A program made the position numbers and the translations under genes. A stretch of 64,000 nucleotides of DNA, taken from Myxococcales bacterium. Lineage in GTDB: Bacteria; Myxococcota; Polyangia; Polyangiales; Polyangiaceae. Numbering within the stretch: the first letter of the stretch is position 1; the number at the start of each line of letters is the position of its first letter. Shown here piece after piece: positions 9,675-18,218 of the stretch. Location: positions 1 through 64,000 of the forward strand of contig PLXW01000060.1 of NCBI GenBank assembly GCA_003151595.1, in the 5' to 3' direction. The notes beneath the pieces are model-generated. The model worked only from the letters and a program-made list of their open reading frames with translations. It had not been told where the DNA came from and did no database searches.

Positions 9675-12281
9675 GTGCCCGCTGAAGACTGCCTGAGCGA
9701 AGACGTCGTCGCGCGCTTCCTCGAGGGAAACCTCGAGGGGGCGCAGCTCGCGAGCGCCGAGGCGCACATGGCCGGTTGCCGGACCTGTCTGCGCCTCGTG
9801 GCCGACGCGGCGACGTCGCTCCGGAGCCACGACGATCCTGAAGAAGAAGATGGAACGCCCGATCTGCCGCCGCTCGTACCGGGCGTCGAGGTCGGGCGTT
9901 ACGTCATTCTGGAGCCGGTTGGCGCGGGGGGAATGGGGCGCGTCTATGCGGCGCGCGACCCGGCGCTCGATCGGAAGGTGGCGCTCAAGCTGTTGCATCG
10001 TCATACGACGGGGCCCGAGCTCGAAGCGCGGCTCCTCCGCGAAGCGAAGGCGATGGCGCGGCTCGCGCACCCGGCGGTCATCGGCGTCTACGACGTGGGG
10101 CACTACGGCGAGCAGCTGTTCATCGCGATGGAGTTCATCGACGGCGGCACAGTCCGCCAGTGGCTCGCGGCCGCGCCGCGCCCGTGGCGCGAGGTGCTCG
10201 ACGTGTTCGTCCGCGCCGGGCGCGGGCTCGCGCGCGCGCACGCCAGCGGGATCATCCACCGCGACTTCAAGCCGGACAACGTCCTCGTCGGCAAGGACGG
10301 CGAGGTGCGCGTCACCGACTTCGGCCTCGCGCTCACGGCGCAGGACGGCGCCGGCGACGCGATCGTCGCCGGGGCGAGCGAGGAGGAGAGCCGCGTCGAC
10401 GAGAGCGCGCCGCTCACGCGAACCGGAATGCTCGTGGGGACGCCCGCGTACATGGCACCCGAGCAGCTCGACGGGCGACCGGCCGACGCCCGCTCGGATC
10501 TCTACGGCTTCTGCATCGCGCTCTGGGAGGCGCTCTACGGCGAGCGCCCCTTCCGGAGTCGGACGTTCAAGGAGCTTCAAGCGGAGAAGAAGGCCGGCGC
10601 GCCGCACGTCGCCGCGTCGGATCGGCGCGTCCCGGCGAAGCTGCGGCGCGCGCTGCTCGTCGGGCTCCGCCCGCGGCCGGAGGAGCGATACGCCTCGATG
10701 GACGCGCTGCTCGTCGCCCTCGAGCGCGCCTCCCGCGCGCCCCGCGCGACGCGTCTCGTCGGTGCGGCGGCCTTCGTCGTGCTCGCCGGTGGAGTCGCGT
10801 ACGGCGCGAGCGTCCTGCGTCACGCGACCACCACGACCAGTGCAGCGGTTGCGTCCGGGTGCGCGAGCAACGCGTCGTGCGTCGCGTCGCACGGCGGCGA
10901 GCCCTGGGTCTGCCGCGCCTCCGATCACGCGTGCGTCGCGCTCGCGTCGGAGGACTGCACGCCGCGCTTCGAGCCGGCGGATCTGCGGAGCGACGACACC
11001 GTGTGGCTGGGCGCGCTCCTACCCGCGAAGGGGCCGCTCGCCGAGGATCTCGGAAAGATGAACCTCGACGGCGCCGATCTCGCTCGTACGGAGATCGCCT
11101 CGGCGACGAGCGCGCTGTCCGGCTCGAACGCGTCGGTGCACGTGCGCCGCATCGCGATCGTGGCCTGCGATGACAGCGTCGATCCCATGCGCGCCGCGAG
11201 GCATCTCGTCGACGACGTCGGCGTGCCGGCCATCCTCGGGTTCCGCTCGGGCAAGGAGGTCATCGACGTCGCCGGCTCGTTCCTCATTCAGCGGCGTGTG
11301 CTCACGATGTCGACGTTGACCCAGAGCTCGGCGATCACGCGGCTCCCGCAGCCGCCGGATCTGCCGCGCATGGTGTGGCGCAGCACGAACAACTTCGAGT
11401 CCTCGGGCGTGGCGGCGGCGCATTTCATCCACGACGTGCTCGAGCCGGCGGCCGGCGCAAAGCCGACGCGGGTGCTGCTGGTTCGCGACGACAACACGGT
11501 GTCGCTGCTCCCGTTCGCCGAGACGTTCTATCGGACGCTCGTCATCAACGGTCGCCCGGCCGTCGAGAACGGGACGAGCTACGCCGAGGTGACGCTCGCC
11601 GCCGACGATCCCTCGCACGCGGCCGAAGCGCGGGTGCTCGCCGCGTCGCCCACCGTCGTCGTGCTGCTCGCGGACAAGTCACGCGCTGCGCCTCTCGTGG
11701 ACGCGGTCGAGGGAAGATGGCCTGCTGCGACCGCGCGCCCCGTGTACGTCATCGCCGAAGAGTCGACGGCGATCCTCCACGACTTCATGGGAGCGAGCGC
11801 GAAGCGGCGGCACCGCGTCTTCTCGATCTCGTCGGTCGCAGTGCCGACGACGACGGGGCGCTTTCTCATGCGCTTCGAGGCCGCACACCCCGGCGAAGCG
11901 ACGCCGATGATCAACCCGGGGGCGACGTACGACGGTTTCTACGCGCTCGCGTACGCGACGTTCGCCGCCGGCGCGCGCGCCGTGACCGGGCCGACGCTCG
12001 CCGAGGGGCTGGCCCGGCTCGCGACACCGGGGCACCGCATCGAGAGCGGGCCGACGGATCTCTTCGCGGGGATCACGACGCTGACGCGCGGCGAGTCGAT
12101 CGATCTCGACGGCCCCTCCGGTCAGCTCGACTTCGATCCGGCGACCGGCGAGCTGACGAGCGACTTCAGTCTTCTCTGCCCCGGGCTCGTCGAGACGGGC
12201 GAGACCTCGGGCGACGTGGAGTCCGGGGTCGTCTTCCACGCGACCGACCGGAGTACGACGGGCACACTCAAGTGTCCGTGA
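9675..12281 (+). CDS. Receptor-like Ser/Thr kinase with zinc-finger N-terminus and periplasmic-binding-protein sensor
   Basis: 868 residues, GTG start. Residues 6-45 resemble a zf-HC2 segment (His31-x3-Cys35-x2-Cys38). A Hanks-type kinase follows at about 74-345: glycine loop GAGGMGRVY, catalytic lysine in VALKLLH, HRDFKPDN, DFGLA and MAPEQ, all intact. A single membrane helix lies at about 359-381. The outer part has a short Cys-rich stretch (396-430) and then about 420 residues resembling the leucine/amide-binding periplasmic proteins of ABC importers (LGALLPAKGPLAEDLG, VPAILGFRSGKEVIDVA, MINPGATYDGFYALAYATF). The design suggests that binding of a small ligand outside the cell controls phosphorylation inside. 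Confidence 0.92.
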   Translation: MPAEDCLSEDVVARFLEGNLEGAQLASAEAHMAGCRTCLRLVADAATSLRSHDDPEEEDGTPDLPPLVPGVEVGRYVILEPVGAGGMGRVYAARDPALDRKVALKLLHRHTTGPELEARLLREAKAMARLAHPAVIGVYDVGHYGEQLFIAMEFIDGGTVRQWLAAAPRPWREVLDVFVRAGRGLARAHASGIIHRDFKPDNVLVGKDGEVRVTDFGLALTAQDGAGDAIVAGASEEESRVDESAPLTRTGMLVGTPAYMAPEQLDGRPADARSDLYGFCIALWEALYGERPFRSRTFKELQAEKKAGAPHVAASDRRVPAKLRRALLVGLRPRPEERYASMDALLVALERASRAPRATRLVGAAAFVVLAGGVAYGASVLRHATTTTSAAVASGCASNASCVASHGGEPWVCRASDHACVALASEDCTPRFEPADLRSDDTVWLGALLPAKGPLAEDLGKMNLDGADLARTEIASATSALSGSNASVHVRRIAIVACDDSVDPMRAARHLVDDVGVPAILGFRSGKEVIDVAGSFLIQRRVLTMSTLTQSSAITRLPQPPDLPRMVWRSTNNFESSGVAAAHFIHDVLEPAAGAKPTRVLLVRDDNTVSLLPFAETFYRTLVINGRPAVENGTSYAEVTLAADDPSHAAEARVLAASPTVVVLLADKSRAAPLVDAVEGRWPAATARPVYVIAEESTAILHDFMGASAKRRHRVFSISSVAVPTTTGRFLMRFEAAHPGEATPMINPGATYDGFYALAYATFAAGARAVTGPTLAEGLARLATPGHRIESGPTDLFAGITTLTRGESIDLDGPSGQLDFDPATGELTSDFSLLCPGLVETGETSGDVESGVVFHATDRSTTGTLKCP

Positions 12282-12283
12282 GG

Positions 12284-12868
12284 CTAGAAGCCGGGGCCTG
12301 GGCAGCCGCCGCCGCAGCTGTGATTGATGACCAGCTCGGTCTGGACGATGTACTCCCAACCGCCGCTCCAGGGGAACGGCGGCATCGGATACCCGAGACA
12401 CTGGCTATCGAACGCCGACCTCCCCTGTGAGCCCAGGTCGATCGTGATGAGGTAGCCGTACGTCGCCTCCGGCCAGGCGATCGTCTTGGGCGCCGGCGTT
12501 CCTGCGGGGCACGCCCAGATGCGCTGCCCACCATTGTAGAGCGTACCCAGCGTACAGTTCTTTCCCGCGAGCTCCGGCGGGACGGGGAGAGGGGACGACA
12601 GCGTGCAGCCCGGATCGGGCCCGTTCGGATCGGGGGCGGTGGCTTCGACCTGAATCTCGGGCTGGCAGGGGCAGAGGCCCTGATAGCCAGGCGCGCAGAC
12701 GCGCGCGTAGTTCGCCGGACAGAAAGGGAGCCAGATGCTCATCGCCTGATCGCCCGACTCGGTGGACTCGCCCGCCTCTGGCGCGCTGCTGCACGCCACG
12801 CTGCCGACGAGCGCGATGAGGGAGAGGGAAGAGAGGGCAACTCGCAGAGAGAACTTCGCGTGGGTCAT
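12284..12868 (-). CDS. Putative lipoprotein, Cys-rich
   Basis: 194 residues from the ATG at 12866-12868, where a lipoprotein signal begins (basic start, hydrophobic stretch, then VGSVACSS). An in-frame extension upstream has no signal and is unlikely. The mature part is rich in Pro, Gly and Cys (PCQPEIQVEA, HSCGGGCPGPGF at the end) with no family I recognise. It is convergent with the receptor kinase gene, with only two bases between the stop codons. Cysteine pairs suggest an extracytoplasmic, disulfide-stabilised protein. Confidence 0.7.
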   Translation of the reverse strand: MTHAKFSLRVALSSLSLIALVGSVACSSAPEAGESTESGDQAMSIWLPFCPANYARVCAPGYQGLCPCQPEIQVEATAPDPNGPDPGCTLSSPLPVPPELAGKNCTLGTLYNGGQRIWACPAGTPAPKTIAWPEATYGYLITIDLGSQGRSAFDSQCLGYPMPPFPWSGGWEYIVQTELVINHSCGGGCPGPGF

Positions 12869-13028
12869 TTGGTTTCCCCGAGGACCGGCTTGGATTGGCA
12901 CTACACCGACTCCTACTCGCTGGAGTGCCGGTGAGCGAGGCGCCGTCCCACGGAAATCGACCGCGGCCTTCAGGTGGCTGAAATGGAAGGGCTTTGTCTC
13001 TGTCGCCCAGATGGGTGACACGCCGCGA

Positions 13029-13865
13029 TCACCGCTGCTCGACGCTCCCTTTGCGCTCGTCGCCGTCGTCGCCATCCTCGCCGAGGAGGCGGAGCAAGCT
13101 CAGTTGGATGTTGCTCTGGAGGAGGACCACCAGGCTTTCGAGCTCGCTCGGCGTGAGCCGGAGGCGCTCGCGGAGATCGCGCTTCGCCGTGTCGACGAGC
13201 TGATCGCGCGCGGCCGCGATCCAGCGCGCCGCGGTCGAGCGCCCGACGCGGTACAGCGGGCCGAGTCGATCGATCGACCACCCTTCGGCGTAGTGCAGCC
13301 GGAGGAGGACGAGCTGCCGAGGCTCGAGCGCCGCGACGGCCGTGCGAAGGGACGTGGCGAGCTCCGGACCGTGCTGTGCTTTGGCGAGCGCCAGCTCCGG
13401 CTCGTCGGCGAGGAAGCTCGCGGCGAGCCCTTCGAGCGACTCGTGTCCCTGGTCATCGAGGCGCCGGTGCAACTTCAGCGTCGTGCGCGTCGCGACGATC
13501 GCGAGCCACGTCTTCAGCGACGAGCGTCCGCTGTACCCCGCGATGCGCGGGCGCCCCTCGGGCGTCGTGACGAGCAACGACACGAGGACGATCTGCGTCC
13601 CCTCGTCGACCGAGGCGCGGTTGACCCGTGCGATCGCGCGCTCGAGGACGGGGCGGAACATGCGCTCGAACGCGGCAGCCGCGCCGTCCACGCCGTGGGT
13701 GCAGGCGCACGCGAGAAACAGGTCGGCGGCGTTCGCGATGGGCGGCGGCTCTCCCCCTTCGCTCCGCTCGCGCACGTACGCGAAGAACGTCTCGTCTTCG
13801 ACCGCGAGCCCCGGCCACGGTGCCCTCCCGGCGGCGAGCAGGGCCACGAGAGTCGCGTCGCTCAT
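13029..13865 (-). CDS. Myxobacterial ECF-like sigma factor
   Basis: 278 residues. A divergent sigma-70-type factor: residues about 60-150 carry a region-2-like segment (LERAIARVNRASVDEGTQIV, GYSGRSSLKTWLAIVATRTTLKL) and about 170-235 carry region 4 (LEPRQLVLLRLHYAEGWSIDRLGPLYRVGRSTAARWIAAAR). The N-terminal 60 residues are an extension seen in large-genome myxobacterial sigma factors. It lies just downstream of a Ser/Thr kinase gene on the same strand (64 bases), a pairing common in these bacteria, and the kinase may control it. A TAGACT box six bases before the ATG, with no ribosome binding site, suggests a leaderless transcript. Confidence 0.85.
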   Translation of the reverse strand: MSDATLVALLAAGRAPWPGLAVEDETFFAYVRERSEGGEPPPIANAADLFLACACTHGVDGAAAAFERMFRPVLERAIARVNRASVDEGTQIVLVSLLVTTPEGRPRIAGYSGRSSLKTWLAIVATRTTLKLHRRLDDQGHESLEGLAASFLADEPELALAKAQHGPELATSLRTAVAALEPRQLVLLRLHYAEGWSIDRLGPLYRVGRSTAARWIAAARDQLVDTAKRDLRERLRLTPSELESLVVLLQSNIQLSLLRLLGEDGDDGDERKGSVEQR

Positions 13866-13871
13866 TCGCCC

Positions 13872-13877
13872 AGTCTA
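13872..13877 (-). promoter_or_regulatory. Possible leaderless -10 box of sigma factor gene
   Basis: On the minus strand TAGACT is followed by six bases and the ATG of 13029-13865. There is no Shine-Dalgarno sequence. The spacing would put transcription start at the start codon. Confidence 0.35.
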
Positions 13878-13929
13878 GCCAGGCGCTTCGAATCAAGCAC
13901 GACGCAGGTCGTTCGCCCGCGAGGCGTCG

Positions 13930-15207
<1,278 letters not shown>

Positions 15208-15260
15208 TCGCGGAGCGCGAGTCTATCACCAGGGCGGGAGAGGAGAGCCGCGGGGGGATC

Positions 15261-15350
15261 GCCCGATGCCGGTCTCGGTACTCGGGAGGGCGGACATTGC
15301 TCCAAAGCGAGCGGTACCGCCCTCCCTGCGCTCCGAGACCTTCATCGGGC
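15261..15350 (-). ncRNA. Long near-palindrome; candidate structured RNA or terminator
   Basis: Three nested perfect arm pairs share one axis: GCCCGATG/CATCGGGC (15261-15268 and 15343-15350), GGTCTCGG/CCGAGACC (15271-15278 and 15333-15340) and GGGAGGGCGG/CCGCCCTCCC (15284-15293 and 15317-15326), 26 pairs around a 23-base loop. It begins nine bases after the nucleotidyltransferase stop codon and lies in the 5' region of the kinase gene. Read on the minus strand the core is AGGGCGGTACCGCT, which matches 12 of 14 positions of the T-box consensus AGGGTGGNACCGCG. No T-tract follows and no aminoacyl-tRNA synthetase is nearby, so a full T-box riboswitch is not supported. A factor-dependent terminator, a structured RNA or a palindromic repeat element are the alternatives. 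Confidence 0.55.
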
Positions 15351-15359
15351 TGTTGGGAC

Positions 15360-16250
15360 CTAGCTGGGCTCGTCGTGCGCGACCCGATGTTGCCGCGCCG
15401 CTCGGTGCGGCCGCCGGATCCGCGGCTCATGCTCCGGCTCTTCGTCAGCGATGTCGTCGTCGACCTCGGGCTCGTCGTCCTCGACCCACGGCTCACCGTC
15501 AGCGAGCTCCTCGTCGTCGAGCGACGCGAGCACATCGATCGACGGCGCATCGTCCGCGTCCTCCGCGGCGAGGATCTCCTCGAGTGTCGGCGTCGACCCA
15601 TCGGCCACGTACTGCGCCCAAAGCTCGGGGTGCTCACGCTCACACAGCTTTCGGAGCGCCGACGCGCGAATGCGAACGATGGGCTTGCCGTCGGTGCTGC
15701 TCCGCGGGCGATGACTGAGCTCGTTCGGCGCGTAGACGGTGAGCTCGAGAGGGAACAGATCGGCGACGAGGAGGTGCGTGAACTCCATCACCTTGCCGTG
15801 CTTCAAGATGCTCACCCGCTGCGGCTCGTACGCCCACTTGAGGGCGCGGACGTGCGCTTCGACGTCGGCTGCGTCCCACGCGAACACGTGCAGGTCGATG
15901 TCGCTCCCGCTCCGAACGTGACCGGTCGCGACCGATCCGATGAGGCGCGGAAGGAAAGGCTCGAGCGCCTCCATTGCCTCCAGCGCGACGACGCGCATCG
16001 CGAAGAGGCGCCGCGTGCGACCGTCCCCTTCGATCTCGGTGACGAGCTCGAGGAGCGCTTCCTTGATCTCGCCGTTCGACGGGAGGTCGTGCGGGCGATA
16101 CCGGATCGCCTTCGCGTTCACTTGCCCCAGCAGGCGCTTGGCGGCGAGGCGCTTGGCGGTGAAGTACTGTTTGACGTCCTCGCCATACATGATCTGCGCG
16201 GCGAGCTGAGCGATCGCGGCGCGGAGGCCGCCGTAGCGTTCCCAGCTCAT
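15360..16250 (-). CDS. Nucleotidyltransferase-fold protein
   Basis: 296 residues from the ATG at 16248-16250, which overlaps the stop of the HD-domain gene by four bases (ATGA), so translation is coupled. The polymerase-beta-type nucleotidyltransferase motif is clear: Gly105-Ser106, then SGSDIDLHVF with Asp117 and Asp119, and a likely third acid at Glu169 (FPLELTVY). An N-terminal 90-residue helical region precedes it. The last 70 residues are very acidic, ending in a basic RIRRPHRAARQHR stretch. The fold transfers nucleotides to RNA, protein or small molecules; the target here is unknown. With the HD phosphohydrolase it makes a two-gene unit. Confidence 0.85.
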   Translation of the reverse strand: MSWERYGGLRAAIAQLAAQIMYGEDVKQYFTAKRLAAKRLLGQVNAKAIRYRPHDLPSNGEIKEALLELVTEIEGDGRTRRLFAMRVVALEAMEALEPFLPRLIGSVATGHVRSGSDIDLHVFAWDAADVEAHVRALKWAYEPQRVSILKHGKVMEFTHLLVADLFPLELTVYAPNELSHRPRSSTDGKPIVRIRASALRKLCEREHPELWAQYVADGSTPTLEEILAAEDADDAPSIDVLASLDDEELADGEPWVEDDEPEVDDDIADEEPEHEPRIRRPHRAARQHRVAHDEPS

Positions 16251-16729
16251 CGCGCGTCGGGGTCGAAGCTCCCGTCCTGGTCGTTCGTGTCGAAGATCGA
16301 ATCGTCGCCATCGACGAGCTGATCGAGCGCCCCTTCGAGCGACACGACGCGCGCGTTCGGATCGCGCCCGCCGAGATCCCATCGCCGCAGCAGCTCGAGA
16401 TCGCGGAGCGCCTGCGTGCCGAGGTAGCGGCGCCGCGCGGCGCGCGGGTCCTTCAGGAGATCGAGGTGGTGACGCACGAGCCACACTGCCTTCGGAGCGA
16501 GGAGCCCCTCGACGAGATCCGCGCCGACCTCGTCGTGGAGCGGTCCGTCGATCGCCTTGCCGACGTCGTGGAAGAGCGCGGCGGCCCAGAGCACGCGATC
16601 GGTCGTCGACCGTCGCGCGAGCTCGAAGACCTGGAGCGAGTGAAAGAGCGCGTCCCCTTCGGGGTGGTAGCGCGGGGACTGTTGGACGCCGTCGAGATCG
16701 TGGAGAAGCGAGAACAGATCGTCGTTCAT
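16247..16729 (-). CDS. HD-domain phosphohydrolase
   Basis: 160 residues. The metal-binding motif of the HD superfamily is present: His30 (FHSLQVFELA), His54-Asp55 (ALFHDVGK), further histidines at 64 and 86-87, and an Asp near the end (QLVDGDDS). Spacing and wording resemble the HD domain found in class I CCA-adding enzymes and related metal phosphatases. It is the first gene of a coupled pair with a nucleotidyltransferase, the two activities that are fused in some tRNA-processing enzymes. The substrate is not known. Confidence 0.85.
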   Translation of the reverse strand: MNDDLFSLLHDLDGVQQSPRYHPEGDALFHSLQVFELARRSTTDRVLWAAALFHDVGKAIDGPLHDEVGADLVEGLLAPKAVWLVRHHLDLLKDPRAARRRYLGTQALRDLELLRRWDLGGRDPNARVVSLEGALDQLVDGDDSIFDTNDQDGSFDPDAR

Positions 16730-16896
16730 TCACCAGCGGGGCTACTCGCCGCCGCGTAGCCGGATCGCGAGGGCGATCCATGGCTCGAGGAAGAGAGTAG
16801 CGCGCAGCGGGAAGTGAGGCGAGCGGGAGCGAGTTGGCGCTTCGTCGCCGTCACACTCTGCCAAGTCAGCGCTAGAACCAAGTGGAGGCACTCACC

Positions 16897-17097
16897 ATGA
16901 CGTCCGATCGACTGCGCGCTCTCTGGAAGAAACTCACCCCCTTCGTCGTCGCCGCAGCCGTTCTCGGCGGCGCCGGTGCGGTCGCGGCGAAGCACTACCT
17001 CGGCGGCGACTGCTGCGTCCGTGAGGCGTCGTGCTGCCATCCCGGCTCGCCCTGCTGCCACGGGCACGACGCGCCCGGCAGCGTCGCATCGCGATGA
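16897..17097 (+). CDS. Small membrane-anchored Cys-rich protein
   Basis: 66 residues. The ATG at 16897 has a GGAGG ribosome binding site. One N-terminal membrane helix or uncleaved signal (PFVVAAAVLGGAGAVAA) is followed by a short tail with DCC, SCCH and PCCHGH, that is six cysteines in three CC pairs plus histidines. Such a tail could bind soft metals such as copper, cadmium or mercury, or act as a thiol sensor; this is inference. It is the first gene of a three-gene unit: one base separates its stop from the GTG of the ECF sigma gene. I do not recognise a named family. Confidence 0.75.
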   Translation: MTSDRLRALWKKLTPFVVAAAVLGGAGAVAAKHYLGGDCCVREASCCHPGSPCCHGHDAPGSVASR

Positions 17098-17098
17098 C

Positions 17099-17632
17099 GT
17101 GAGCGGGCCGAGCGAGCGCGAGCTCGATGCGCTGATGGGGCGTTTGGCGGACGGGGATCGAACGGCGTTCGATCCACTGTTCGCCGCGCTCCATCCGCGC
17201 GCGCTCGCGCTCGCGCGACTTCGCCTCGCAGCCGGCGACGCGGACGATGCCGCGCAGCAGACGCTCGTTCGCGTCTTCGCGCGCGCCTCCGAGTTCACGC
17301 CGGGGCGCCCGGCGCTGCCGTGGTTCTACGCCGTCGCGGCGAACGAGGTTCATGCCGTGGCCCGGCGGTGCGCGCGCGGGCGTTCGCGCGACGCCGGGGT
17401 CGACGCCGCGGACCACCTCGCGTCGAACGACGATCCCGAAACGGATCTCCTGCGCGGCGAGATCCGCGCGAGCGTGCGCGCCGCGATCTCGGCGCTCGAC
17501 GACGCATCGGCACAAGCCATTCGCTCGCTCCTCGGGGAGGAGCCGCACCCCGACATCGAGCCTCCCGCGTTTCGAAAGCGCGTCTCGCGCGCGTACGCGC
17601 GGCTCCGTGTGCTCCTCGGAGGTCGATCATGA
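17099..17632 (+). CDS. ECF sigma factor of Cys-rich module
   Basis: 177 residues starting at GTG 17099, directly after the stop of the Cys-rich gene. Region 2 is at about 8-75 (LMGRLADGDRTAFDPLF, DADDAAQQTLVRVFARA, LPWFYAVAANEVHAVARR). Region 4 is at about 115-170 but is short and divergent: the usual helix-turn-helix is reduced to LGEEPHPDIEPPAFRKRVSRAYARLR. A DNA-binding role is still likely because the last helix is kept. Its stop overlaps the start of the next membrane protein gene (ATGA), the usual layout of a sigma/anti-sigma pair. Confidence 0.85.
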   Translation: MSGPSERELDALMGRLADGDRTAFDPLFAALHPRALALARLRLAAGDADDAAQQTLVRVFARASEFTPGRPALPWFYAVAANEVHAVARRCARGRSRDAGVDAADHLASNDDPETDLLRGEIRASVRAAISALDDASAQAIRSLLGEEPHPDIEPPAFRKRVSRAYARLRVLLGGRS

Positions 17633-18210
17633 CGCCAGGCCCGATCTCGTTCGATTCCATGCGTCGTCGCGCGCGTCGCGCGTACGAGCTCGCGCGCGCG
17701 AGAGCCGGTGCGATGCGCGCGCTGGCGCTCGTCGTCCTCGTCGGCGCGACCGCGTTCTTCTCGTTCGGCCACGCAGACCTCGCGTGGTTGCCGATCACCG
17801 CGCTCGCCTGGACCGCGATCGAGTGGCGCGGAGGGGCGCTTCTTCGCGGCGGTCGCATCGGCGCAGGCGTCGGGTTGGTGGCGCTCGCCGTGCCCGTGTG
17901 GGCGTTTCGGACGTGCTGCCGCGCAGGCGACGCGATGATGGGGGGCGACTGCTGCAACATGACCAGCGCGTGCATGGCGATCGGCTTGCTGCTCGGTCTC
18001 AGCCTCGCGGTCTTCGTGGTGCGCGCGCCGCGCGAGCATCGCGTGGAGAACGCGATCGGAATGGGCCTCGCGCTGCTCGCCGTCGCGTCGGTGCGATGCG
18101 CGGAGCTCCTCGCGGGAGAGGCGCTCGGTCTCCTCGGCGGGCTCGCCGCGGGGGCCGTGGCGTCGAGCGTGCTCGCGGCGGTCGTGGATCGCGCGCGGCG
18201 GGTGGCGTGA
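17629..18210 (+). CDS. Multi-spanning membrane protein with Cys pairs, candidate anti-sigma factor
   Basis: 193 residues, start overlapping the sigma gene stop by four bases. About five or six hydrophobic helices. Cysteines cluster at a membrane boundary: RTCCRAGD, GGDCCNMTSACM, and a single Cys later (VRCAELL). The size, position after an ECF gene and cysteine placement resemble the DUF1109/NrsF anti-sigma family, whose Caulobacter member senses metals through cysteines; homology is inferred from layout and not proven. It would hold the sigma factor at the membrane and release it when the cysteines bind metal or oxidise. Confidence 0.7.
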   Translation: MTPGPISFDSMRRRARRAYELARARAGAMRALALVVLVGATAFFSFGHADLAWLPITALAWTAIEWRGGALLRGGRIGAGVGLVALAVPVWAFRTCCRAGDAMMGGDCCNMTSACMAIGLLLGLSLAVFVVRAPREHRVENAIGMGLALLAVASVRCAELLAGEALGLLGGLAAGAVASSVLAAVVDRARRVA

Positions 18211-18218
18211 CCGCGCCG

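Noticed and set aside
8091..10928. Long minus-strand frame opposite the DM9 and kinase genes
   Set aside because: The sequence is Arg-rich without motifs, and the opposite strand encodes clear DM9 repeats and a kinase.
15261..15350. Full T-box riboswitch
   Set aside because: There is no room for stem I with a specifier loop, no T-tract and no tRNA-related gene downstream; only the core motif matches.
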